From assembly GCA_012845835.1 (NCBI GenBank), contig JABAKD010000009.1, positions 1,613,324 through 1,677,323 of the forward strand: a stretch of DNA of 64,000 bases, written 5' to 3'. Source of the stretch: Undaria pinnatifida (taxonomy: Eukaryota; Sar; Phaeophyceae; Laminariales; Alariaceae). Below are positions 23,030 through 34,900 of the stretch, piece by piece. The number at the start of each line of letters is the position of its first letter. The first letter of the stretch is position 1. The notes below the pieces were generated by a model. It was not told the DNA's origin and searched no databases. It saw only the letters and a list, made by a program, of their open reading frames with translations. Made by a program: the position numbers and the translations under genes.

Positions 23030-26000
23030 GAGCATGATCTTTTTTCTTTTTGACTTTTCTGAAGTCCGTACTCTGCGCTATGTACCATACAACATACCAG
23101 GTACAACATACAACACGCTCTCCAACGTTTGCTGCAGGGCTGCAGCTGTGGCGGTAGGGTATCATACATCAAACATACAAACATACTATTAACAATACCA
23201 GACACCACATCTCGGCGAGAACGCGAAGCAAGAGAGCAAATGCTACGTACGGAACCCCTGGGTACAGGGTAACACAGCTATACACGGAACCTCCGGGGAT
23301 GGGGGGCTTTGTCCCCGCACGGTAGCCGTAATTACGCGTGCGTAATGTCAATCCCCGATTTTTTGCCGTTATTACGGGTGCGTAATGTGTTCAATCTGAA
23401 GTTATGTACAATCCAGGGCTGTAAGGACTCGGCAAAAAAAAAAAAAAAAAGAACCGTACGGGGTAGCTATCATGGTCGTATAGTCTATATCTGTGGAGGA
23501 ACAAATTTTGGTGGAAAACGATCATAAATTGGGCTGTGCAGCCTCTGTTGAACCCACTCCCCACCCTCTTGGAGTAGTAGACAGGTGCGGCATTGAAAAC
23601 CACTCCTATAGCCCAACCTGTACTCGTAGGCCCACCGGGCCACGTTTTCCTTTGTGTCCCTCCCTCGGCCACACACGTGCACTGCGCCGCGTTGCGCATA
23701 CATGTATACGATACCACCGTCGTCACGGTTTTCGAGCTACGTGCGCACATACATATTGGTAGCATATTGAAGAGCTTATTAATAATCTCGTTGAAAGGTA
23801 ACCTAGGGTTCTTCAAACCAGTTGAAATGATCGATTTACGACAAGCGGCTCTTCTTGCAAACTCGAGTGTCGGCCTACCGCGGAACAACTCACACTCAAC
23901 TCGACGCTCACGCTGCATTTTTCTGGTATTTTTCTATAATACCGGCATCTGTGTCTTTGAAGTCTAAACGGCCCATACTTTATCAGACATGTCCAGTTAT
24001 CCCGCTAATTACGTGGGAATAAACACTCCGCCTCAACCATACCCAGAAGTTTTCGCTCTTGCCTGTCGACGAGCACGCTCTCGCGCGGCGGGAGAGCGCC
24101 GGTTTACCCTTGTCTGCACCCCTACCCACGAACCCACGGCGAGATCCGAGCCGAAACGGACCAGAGAACGGCGCGGCCCCAACCCCCAACACTAATCCAC
24201 CACTACTAGTAAAAAAAAGAAAATAGACATATAGTCTACATCAACAATACAACAACATCAACGACAACACCGACAACACCAGCACCAACACCATCACAGT
24301 CATGGCAGGGTTGCAACCGGCAAAAGAAAGACCGTTTCCTAACCCACAACGGCGCTACTACTTCAAAGTACTAAGAAAACAGTAGATAATCTAGACTTTT
24401 TGGCCTGAGACATCGCCGGCAAAAGCCGACATCGCCCGGTGTGCAGTGACTTGATGAGCAGAGCGTGCGAATCCTCTTCGCTCCAGCCGAAGCCGGTTGA
24501 GAGATGTGTTGAGCAAACGCACAAGAAAGCACACACAGGCAGGAAGGTTTTACCGGCAGCTTCCTGTGCTTCGCTTTCTGTTGCCACAGGGTGCGGCGTG
24601 CACATGCAGGAGGAGTGTTGAGTGTTCTACACGTGCTTGACTAGTCTATACAGTAGGGGCTGTTGTGAAACGCCAATTTGGTGTCCAACCTCGAAGCCTT
24701 ATATTTAGGGTTCCTTCACTCGAGGTAGACATTTATTTCCTAAATGACGGGTTTTTATTGTTATCGGCTCAACAAACGCTATACCTTTGCAGCGCCTCCT
24801 TTTTTGTTGGCATGCCCCCACGCTCCGGAACAACCTCATTTATTTCTTATTTTGGACGGGGGCGTTGTTGGCCGATGGGGCCGATCGAGAGCAGTTTCTT
24901 AGTAGATTGTTGTCATGTTTGAGCGGTCTTTTCTTACAACAAACCCATTGCACGATTTTCGTTAAGACAATAGACTATGGTCTAGGGTCTAGCCTTGTTT
25001 CGTAAACATCATACTTCTTAAACACGGGCCGTCACTGCTGTTGTCTACAGCTAGCTCCAGAGGGACTGGAGCGTGGTCCAGTAGTTGGTGTGAGGAAACA
25101 ACACCAACCAGGTATACGCCGCAGTATGACATTTCTTTGAACGTCGACGATCAGCAGGGCACTGCTGTACCTAGTATGCACTCGAGCTCGGAAACACTGG
25201 TCCATGTACAGGCAGCAAAGCAAAGCCCCTACCTACCTCCCCCGTGGGACATCTTAACGCAACAGTAACATACCTCGTGACGAATACTGTACGTACCCTC
25301 GTCGGAGAACCGCGGACCTACACAATTATCACTACTATTAATACTAGACTATACTACTGTTGTACAGCAGTAGTACTATGTTTGGTGTAGTTGAGCGCTG
25401 TTGTTGTGGTACGATAACATGCTTGATTATTTCCTCGTTACCCGTGCACACGCACACCCCTAGTTTCCCTCACACCCAGCCTTACCACATGATGTATGTG
25501 TGTCGGTGGTCGGTGCAGCAGCAGCGGTGTACTCGTGGCTTTAATAGTCAGCAGTAGTAGCAGTACTGCTGCCGTATTATGTCGAAGGCGGTATTGGACG
25601 TATGGCTCGAAGACGATGTGGTTGGCGGTCGCCGCGTCGGGTATCGTTCTCCGCACGGCGCGCCTGGAAGAGGAGCGAGGAAAGAGTGAATGCCGCAAGG
25701 GCGGGATCGATAGTTTTCTGTCGGATCCATACGATACCTAAGTATTCCGCAGGACGCCAGGGGCAAACGCACGAAAGATTTCCCCTTTTTGGTCGTTTGG
25801 GCCCCACTGCTGTATGTAGGCAAATAATTCAAGCAAATACGTTCAGTCTGGGTTTGCGGGCACCTGCGGGAAAAATGTATTTGACTTATTATGCACAGAC
25901 AAACTAAAACCTGAATCTAACGCGGCACTCTCGACTACTGAGAAAATCAGTATGCCGCGCACAAACGACCGAGGCACGGGAACTTGCGAAAAAAAGTCCT

Positions 26001-26497
26001 CAGGACAAGACATTTTCATCTACTATTGGAGGGGGGAATTATTTGTAGGAAGTTGGAATGGGTTAATCACGGATCGGTGCGAGGAACAGTCCCAAACTTG
26101 TTGGATCGAGGTGGCGCACTTCTGCCCATCATTTTCAAGTTTGCTGACATTTATTTGTTCTTTTATTTTCCAACTCTGGCTTTCTAAATATTTTTGACGA
26201 GGCTCTGCGCTGTGCTGAGATACACTAAAGCTGCAGTCGCTGAGGCCAGCCACCAACGTTCACGAAGAGGCTCAAGGTTGCTTTTCCGTTAGTTTGACCC
26301 AAAAGGTACTCGGTCTGGGCGCTAGAACTGGTGTCACGCATGCCACCCCCGGCTCAAACACACGCGTGCTGGCGTGGTCCTGTGGTAGTTTGAATGGTGT
26401 ACGCCGGAATAGCAAATGCTCGTGCACAAGCACGGCGATGGTAAATGACGCATCGGATCCCCCATCTCCGCCCCCGTAAAACTCCGCCCTGCCCAAA
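23030..26497. other. Spacer, no gene recognised
   Basis: It holds a 17-base A run at about 23437 and several TAGACTA/TAGTCTA motifs. There is a CAACA-rich microsatellite-like stretch at about 24240-24295, and an imperfect palindrome around 25335-25375 (TACTACTG/CAGTAGTA). No coding support. Confidence 0.4.
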
Positions 26498-26772
26498 CCG
26501 GATATTCGACCTACAGGATTCACTTGATAAACTGATGCATTTCCTTCCACAGCTGGAAGATTTTGTCCCCCTCAAAAACGGGTTTTATAGTTTCCGCGCA
26601 CAGACTGACTAACATCACCCTGTTGACCGTGATAGCTACACTGTAGTTGCAAGGGGAGTCGCAGACCTATATCCTTAATGAGGACACACAACCCGTAATA
26701 CGCGCGATCGGAGTATCACACACAGCTTGCAAAGATGAGTTTCCCACAAATTATTCGATCTCAGAGCTGGAT
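26498..26772 (-). repeat. Family A arm, copy 6, inverted
   Basis: This is the reverse complement of the family A arm, with CAAAAACGGGTTTTATAG, GGGGAGTCGCAGACC and GATCGGAGTATCACACACAG in order. Confidence 0.8.
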
Positions 26773-26854
26773 TGTATTTTTTTTTATTTTGTATGTAATC
26801 TTATCTTATGGTTCTTGATTCATGAAACACTGAAGACGGGCGATCAAATAATTA

Positions 26855-26930
26855 CGCAGCTTGCAAGGATGAGTATCGACCCTGCGTCGTCGAACTCACA
26901 GCTGACGTCGTTGTGCAATAATTTTATATA
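26855..26930 (-). repeat. Family B end, copy 1
   Basis: GCAGCTTGCAAGGATGAGTA...CTCACAGCTGACGTC is the reverse of the family B end. That end begins GACGTCAGCTGTGAG and resembles the A end over the CAGCTGTGAG and TCATCTTTGCAAGCTG parts. Confidence 0.6.
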
Positions 26931-26940
26931 TAGTTTACAA

Positions 26941-28034
26941 TGTTGAAGATCCCCTTCTGCTCTGCCTCAGTTTTCCCCGACCCTGGGCATCGAGTCCTTC
27001 CACGCGTCAACGGTGGACCCCTGAACATACATATATACAGCGTAGGAACACGTCGTAATGATTATTAAAAATACAACATCAACGGCCACATAGCACATAA
27101 ACCAGCACAAAGCCCAGCACCCAACAACAACAAACGACGCCACCACACTTCGCTTCGACAAGCCTATCATCTTACTGTAGCGGGGAAGATCTGGCCATGA
27201 AACTGAACATCGCTCTCACAATGGCGTGAGTTATCTTAACAAAAGCGGCCGGATTCAAGCGCCAAAAAGAATATACATACGTAACAAGCCACTCGTTTAC
27301 ACACAGCACACAGTAATAATCTTGCCAGCACACACAGATTAACACTCGCGGCTATCAATGACCTACACACAAGTCTCTATTAATTTCCCCCAACTCAAGC
27401 GTAAAGCAAACCATGACCACGAGTGGATTTCACCTACGAGTTCCAGTACTGGCGTCCTTCACCTCTGGAGGCACTCACTGCACCTAGGACTTCCAGCACT
27501 GACCTCCTTCACCTCTGCGGGCACGCGCACGCGTCAGCGTGCTGCTCATCGGGCATTTACAAATCTACCACACACCAGTAACCTCATTCGATTTCATGAC
27601 CCCTCAGCAGCGATACCCCAGACGGCCGCGGCAACAAAATATCCGCAAGCCCGCTATCTACAAAGATATCAACGGCTTCCGTTGAAACGCCAACACCCCC
27701 ACGCGAGTCCCAACTGGTGACCCATGCGTGGTCAACGACACGGGATTCTACAAAACAAAACGTAACAAACACACGGACTATCTCTCCATCCGAACTGTGT
27801 TCTTCGGCGCTCGGAGTCCTAACGTCACAACTCCCCGACAAAGAAACGACCTACTTTGCTCACGCGAAGGTGCACACGAATGTTTCCTTATCTTTTCGGT
27901 TCAGCACGGCGCGGCGCACGTTGGCCTGTGCCTCTGCCGAAGATACTGTGTGGTTCACGCAGGCAAAAAAATTATTACGCACAATAACATAAAAAAAGTC
28001 AACATTGCAACCATTCCAACCATATCGGCACTGA
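26941..28034. other. Spacer, no gene recognised
   Basis: A plus frame at 27358-27720 spans a roughly 50-bp imperfect tandem repeat (AGTTCCAGTACTGGCGTCC / ACTTCCAGCACTGACCTCC) at about 27440-27525. No splice or homology support. Confidence 0.35.
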
Positions 28035-28280
28035 TTCTACGATAGCCTCCCCTCAAACCCCGCGTTTTTCATTACACGAACGTTCCATGTCTGCTCGGCA
28101 CGAGGAATGATGCTGCTATGAACAATTTTTTTTCATGCATTTCCTTGGTTGCAAAGGACTATCGAACGATGGCATCGATATTGCAAGGAGCACCATATTT
28201 CAGGAGATACGGCACGGAGCTGGCTATAAAACCGGCGATTTCGTTAACGAAACGTTGGAGGGGCTACCGTATCACGACTC
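28035..28280 (-). mobile_element. Family C MITE, copy 5, inverted
   Basis: It begins ATTCTACGATAGCCTCCCC and ends GGGGCTACCGTATCACGACT; AAAACCGGCGATTTCG and CATATTTCAGGAGATACGG mark the opposite orientation. Confidence 0.75.
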
Positions 28281-28789
28281 TCGGCTACAGTTCCTCCGTT
28301 GAGGCCCCCCCTTAGTCATACTTACAGTAGTACGGTTTGGGCCCAAACATCTCGCTGACACTCTGGCATTCTTACGATCATACGCGGACAAGGTAGTACC
28401 CTGATATGCCTAAATGTCACTGACAAACACGTACACGCACCCGTGAGAAGCACACGGGAGTAACACCTTCGTTGGAGCTGCTGGAGGCAACTACCGCGTG
28501 TCCGCGGGCTTACAGTAAATTACTATAAGATCTTGACCTGTCGTCGTGTGCTCTTTCTTCAACCCTGCGGCGCTTATTTATGAAGTCAATTTAACAGTTT
28601 AATGGTGATGCCCTCAACGTGGAGGAGCTTAGAATCTCCCGGTATTCACTAGGCGGAGAGACGAGACCAGCTCCACAGCACGCCGTCGCAGTTGAAAGGG
28701 GCCACGGAATCGAGCAGGCGGGGTGGGGGAAGGGTTCACATGGCACCACGTAAATTCCTCCCCTTTCTGCGGCCGCACAATCAGCGCGG

Positions 28790-28960
28790 CTATACTGGAG
28801 GCTTGCTTTGTTGGCTGTTTGACTCTTCATCACCGTCCGCCATGAAACCGTCGACCGTAATTATTGAGCGAGACGAGTTGTCCACTAGGCGCATTGGACC
28901 CTTCTGCGGGATTGGACGCCTGGACGAGGCATCGACGTTCGATGAAGGACCGGCTCCAGC
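28790..28960 (-). CDS. Paralogue II last exon with stop codon
   Basis: This exon has 57 codons including TAG, in phase 0, after a TGTGACAG acceptor. It contains VDASSRRPI, PMRLVDNSSRSII and ends QQSKPPV. Paralogue III has a 57-codon exon (61566-61736) with the same end, which supports the minus-strand reading. Confidence 0.65.
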   Translation of the reverse strand, partial: AGAGPSSNVDASSRRPIPQKGPMRLVDNSSRSIITVDGFMADGDEESNSQQSKPPV

Positions 28961-31900
28961 CTGTCACAACAAGTTATCGCATTCGAGTGAAGGAAAGGGT
29001 GATACGTAACAACGGTAACCGAGGATGAAGGTGGAGGCTGAGGGCTGTGCAAACACAGATGATACTATCGTGTTTTGCGCTTAACGCTGCGGAGCTGTAT
29101 GCCATGTTTAGGGAGCAGCAGTTTCGTGTTTAGGCACGAAACCCACAAATCGAAGGAATACCAAAACACTACGAAAGCCGTCCCTTTCGCCTTGTTGTCA
29201 CCTACCGGCGGCGGTACAACGAGTATGCTGCCATCCGGAACTTCCTGCAGACCTCTTCCCGCGGCGCTCCAATAGGGTTGTTCTTCACCACCGTCCTCTG
29301 AATCTGGGGTCATCGTCTGTGTTCTGTTCTTTCGCCTCTTTCTGCCGACGATCTCTTTTCCTCTTTTGACCGGTTGGGTAAAATCACGGCCTTTTTCGGT
29401 GGGCGACTGGGCCATAGAAGCAACGAAGCATATTGCCCATCCCACGAGCAAGAGTTCTGATGCCAAAAAAAAAAAGGTGGAATGGTGGGTACGGTCGGAA
29501 GGGTTGTCGATGTTGGGGTCGGATGAATTCAGACTTGCCTCCGGAAACACTCTTTCGAGCTAAAGAACCGCGCGTGATCCTCAATAACGACGAAGATGTC
29601 CAGATCAAGCTTATATTTCGTTTTTGTTTGTGGACGAATACGAGGTGGCCTCCCGTAATCAAAACTTGACCGAATATACATGCATACAGACAAATACCAC
29701 CAAGGCGTCGAGATAGTGATGAACTTACCCCAGAATCCGCCGATGTTTCCTAGGAGGGAAGGGATATCGAACGGGTATACGTCCGATAGCTCCGTGGCAG
29801 AATAGGCGCCCTGAGAAATGGTGAGGTACAGGTAGCCAATTGCATACGAGCTGCTGGCGTACGAGCTGCTGCTAGGATCCTGTGAGTACGGGGTAAGAAA
29901 GGTCCAGCGGGTGACATGTTTTTAAGGTGTGGTTGAGGTGGGGAAAAACTGCCGGGATAGTTTCAGCGCGATTGATGGCAGCGAACGCAGTAGTGGTGCC
30001 CGAGCGCTATCCGAGGTTTGACGGGTCAGCCTTGAGTCGTTCGACGGTAGCCCCCCCAAGTTTTAAATAACAAAAATCGCCGGTTTTGAAACCAATTCCC
30101 GGCCGTACCTCCTGAAATACGGTGCCCCTTGCCCCCCCCGACGTCATGGTTCGACGGTCGTTTGCAAACAAGAAATTAGTTGAAGATTGTATTTTTCATA
30201 GCATTCTTCCTCGTGTCGAGCAGCGCCATGAAACGTTCGATAAAGAAAATCGCTGGTTGTAGGGGGGGGGCTATCGTAGAATCAGTCCCCTACCACAACG
30301 GAAAGAACTACGCCGTGTTCGTGAGTCGCTGGTGCCGTGCACCCCGACATTTTGTGACGAATGACCAAACATACATCGTAATGACGGACTTGGGGGTAAA
30401 GGAATACCCCATCGTTTCGGCATTGGGAACGCGGTCAACCGCTTCTCCCCGACGGGAGTCTTTAAGGCTGTTTTAGTATAGTATAATCTTCGTCTGAACA
30501 TGGGCGCCCATGAAGTACCACCCCAGCAAAGTAGATACATCACACGTGCATATATTAGCACCACGAACATTGGCTCTTACTTAGAGATGGACAATATCTT
30601 GCCTGCGAACACCTGCGGTGATTTTGTTCCCCTTCCGAGTCGAAGATAGTAAAGTCGAAATACGCACTATCTGATATGATAGCAACATCGACCCGATTCG
30701 ATTTTTTTGTTGCATTCTCGAGGAGGAGCGAGCTCGAAACAGAGCGCTGCCGACTCAGCTCTTGTGGTCCATCACTACCTATGCGAATCTACCATGATAT
30801 GCGGGGCGTCCGAACTCATCACGTGGGGTGATTGACACCGATACCTAAACCACCGACGCATTGTTCCTGCCAAGTTACACAAGGGACCGGCCCCAAGCAA
30901 GCTGCCGGTGACGAATGCTACGAATAATTCGAACACGCTTGAGAGACTTACAATCGGGTCTTGGTTGACGTAGGTGTTTGTCGAAGTGCTGAGGACGGGA
31001 TACCTGGTGGTGGAGTCACCTCGATTGAAGTTTCTAATGGTCCTGCCGATCGTCTGAGTATCGGTTTTACAAGAAAATTACGCAGAAAGACGCAGCGGTT
31101 GGAAGACATAACAGTTAGACTTATCAAAGATCGAAGCGGCTGTTTTTCGTCTCTAACGTGACACGGCAACCGTGTCGTGCATTCGGCCGACATCCTGGTA
31201 ATACAGCGGCTTACTTCGCACCGTCGGCAAATCGCAGCGGTACCGCACACTGCAAATACTGGAGCCACTTACCAAGTCTGAGTCGGTAAAGGTCACATCG
31301 TCTGCACTACTGCCTGGTGTTGAAACCACGCGGCTGTAGGGTACCTCCACATACTCCTGGGCAGATTCGTCGTCTCCCAGTATGATGCCAACACTTTCGC
31401 TATTTAACGGCCGAAAACAACGAAAATCAGGGCGGAGTGGGAAGGATTTCTATTACTTGGTGTAGGTCGTTCATTCAATCTTGAATCAACACAACGAATA
31501 GAGGGGCTGGTCACGACCATCATCTTGCCGTAGGTAAACAGCGTCGTAGTGCATTGGACGACAGTTACCCGCACGATAACGTTGGTAGGGAATGCTTTAA
31601 AAGTATTTGTTTAACACATTTGCTGTACTACATGAACTTACAGGACTACCGAACGAGGGCGACTGCAGTGGGTCCTATTGCCCTACAGTACCTCGTGTAC
31701 ACCCTTCCTCTCACCTAAAACCATCCTCGTCGTCAGGGGCTAAACTTGCAATCCAGACAATCTGCGTGGACACGACGACCGAGCCACACGTTGGTATCAA
31801 AAGTTGGGGATGGATGGGTGATTCGTTGGAGTCATCACGTTGTAGGGGTTGCAGTTTTTGGGCCAAAACGTCGCTGTGGGTGATTGGCCCACTCATGTGA

Positions 31901-34900
31901 AGAACTACCGGTTGGTCATTTGTCAAGTCATTTCACGAGTACATGTTCTTCTAGGACTACTAAGGCATAGAAGCTTGGTCGGGTTGTGCGAGCGAATGCC
32001 TTCGATTTTGTTTTTCGAGTGAGATATTGAGTTCCTCATGTGAATAGCTCAGGGACACTCATGCTGCAAGCCCTACCCTAGGATGGCTCTTTCTTCCGCG
32101 AAATAGTGCCGCGACATACAGAAAAAACATGGCATTCTTCGTGGCCATCGACCTTGCTATATGAAAACGTTTATCGACACATCGTATGCACAAGCGTTTG
32201 ATGTTTTTCGGCATATCTAGAGACATAAATGGAGGCACGTTTATGAAGGATTGGCGGCAGGGGGTTAATTTTGTCGCCGTAAGATTGTACTCACCTCCAC
32301 CGTCGTAGATGGCTTATTACTTATCGTATTGCATTCTGCTGCCGATGCCAAGTCCAAGGTCGACAGGTCGACTTCCATGCAGTTGGTGTTCTGATGAAAG
32401 TCGGAAAGGTAAGCACGGGACCGAGGAAAAATCATCATCCCGCCGGTCCACGCATTTGAAAAAAATTGGGTCAAACGCTTCGGTTTTTGATTTTACGCAC
32501 AAGAAATTAATCTTATACTCACGAGTACCCTGGCTGTTTCGGTATTAACGTTGATACTGAAAGACGCAATGTCGCGTCTTACAGTAGGTGGTGTTTGCGG
32601 TGATGGTTCTAACGGGCGAGGAGAAATAAAAGGGGAACCTCATCCATTCATTCGTTACTTTGACCCGCGACGCACATTTAAGACCAATGTCTGGCGTCGC
32701 CAGTAGCTTTCGAGTGGCTGCTGTTGCATCTTCAGCTCCATTTATAGAGGCCAAGAGGAACGGCGCATTGGCACATATTTCTGCATGTTGTGAAATCGCA
32801 ATTCGAAACTATCTTCACATACATTTGGTGTGCGAGGTGCATTTGCGTGTGCAGCAGTTTTAGTAATCGATCGTCTGATAGACAGGTGGCGTACAGGTAG
32901 TTATGATGCTTGTGTCCGATTTGAACTGCCCCCCCTCTCTCCCAATCCATTATATCCAATGTTGTCCAGATCACTGATATGTCACAACATGGGAAGAAAG
33001 TGGCTATTATGGTGAATGTACGATCTGCACTGGCTTGGGCTTGGAGGGCACCACGCTGGATTTCCATCGAGTTGTGAAACGTGGTGAACATGACAAAAAA
33101 CGGGGTTGCACGTGAACGTGATCAGATCGCACTCAAGTCGATGTCAGCCTAATTTGTCCGAGTTCGCCCAAACTTAAGCTTCCACTGCCAGGTACCAATG
33201 GAACATTCAGTGGACGGATGTTCCCGCCAACCCCTACGTCTATGCCTGCGAGTTCTCGACTAAAGCATCAGCATGCGGGCGAGGGCGCGGAGGGTGCAAT
33301 GTAGTGGTCTATACGTCGGCACACGTTTGGTAGATGTTCTGACCTCAATTACATACAGATCTGCCCCAACCTAAGCTTCCAATGTCAGCACTAACAAAAT
33401 TTTAAGTCGACGGCTGTTCCCGCCAACCCCTGCGTCTATTCCTGCGAGTTCTCGATTAAGGCATCAGCATGCGGGCGAGGGCGCGGAGGGTGCAATATAG
33501 TGGTTTACACATCGGCACACGTTTGGTAGATGCTCTGACCTCAATTACATTTCCGGAAATTCCCGTGTCCAGTAAACACGAGTCGTACACCGCGGATGCA
33601 GCGCTCCCCATGCACGCGGTACCGAGGTTTTCCGTATCGCACCCCGACCCCTCCGTGAAGCATACAGTGACAAGTGGAAACGCGTAGGAATCATCCTGTG
33701 GGCAAAAAATGTCAAGGCGCGGAGACAAACAATAGGTGAGTCCATGTGGTGCAGAAATCGCTCTCTGCGTGCGGCTTCAGCTACGGCAGGTACGGTTGTA
33801 GTTATATCATACCCCCCAGTTCGTATCTGTAGCCAGCCACGTAGAACATACCGCGCATAAGCGATTGTCCATGACATTCGAGAAATGTTAACACAACGTG
33901 TTTAATTGTTTCACATCTGGAGGGTATAGATAGTCAGCAATTCGGCATTTATTTCACGTTTTTTTCGGCGTCACTCTGCTTGACGGGCTCCATGAGACGA
34001 CGAGGAAACATTTCGTGTCTTAGCATGTTACAAATGACATTTTTCATGCCCCCAAAGCATCCTGTTCGCTGTGGAAGGTCTGTTCGCCTTCAAGTGTAGC
34101 TGTGACCGAGGTGCCCATATATATATCGTCGGCATATATTATAATTCACCTCACTGGGGTATCCAAAACGCATCCACATCGATTTACAGGAAATGGGGGA
34201 AAAAAAAGAGCTTCCTCACCGACACCGAGAAGGTTGTGTTGGGATTGTCGAACTTGCGAATGAGATCCCAAATCTGAAGTATAGTGTCTGCATTAGAGCG
34301 GCGAACAAAAGGACGGAGAAAATAGCACGTTGGTTGGTTTTACAATCGACGGTCAGCACGAACCCCCTGTCATCCTGCAAACAAAACTTTTGAACCGTAC
34401 AACTCGTGTACAGCAATCCCGGTTCAAGCATACACACGCGAGACTCCCCGTAGCGCTTTGGAATTGAATGCGCCGCGAAAGCCTGTTGTGTAGCTAGTTC
34501 TGAAAGTGTAAGCACCACGGATTGTGTAGTTTCTGCGGGGTAGTAGTTCTAGCAAGTACGGAGTGTGCACCCACTCGATTGGTATTTCATCTCAATGGTA
34601 CCCGATTCGGGAAGCATCCGACACTGATCTGAAGAGTTGGCATCACACGCCATAACATACACACATAGTCTAAAGATATATGTAGTCTATATATAGACTA
34701 TTACAGTAGATATAGAGGCGAATATATTTGCTGCCCATTCCTTGAATTGAAGCTTTGCGTTAGAACTGTAATGCGCCAACGAGCGATTCTACGTCCCCCC
34801 TCCCCCCCCCAAAACCAGCGACTTTCATTGACGAACGTATCACGGCTGCTCGACACAAGGAAAAGGATACTATCGAAAAAACTGTATCCGTCTATTTTCC

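Noticed and set aside
28692-29009. Plus-strand frame with a conserved RRIG..IGRLDEAS stretch, also near 61620-61760
   Set aside because: The same bases read on the minus strand as a last exon of equal length in both paralogues, with acceptor and stop in the same places; the plus similarity is a by-product.
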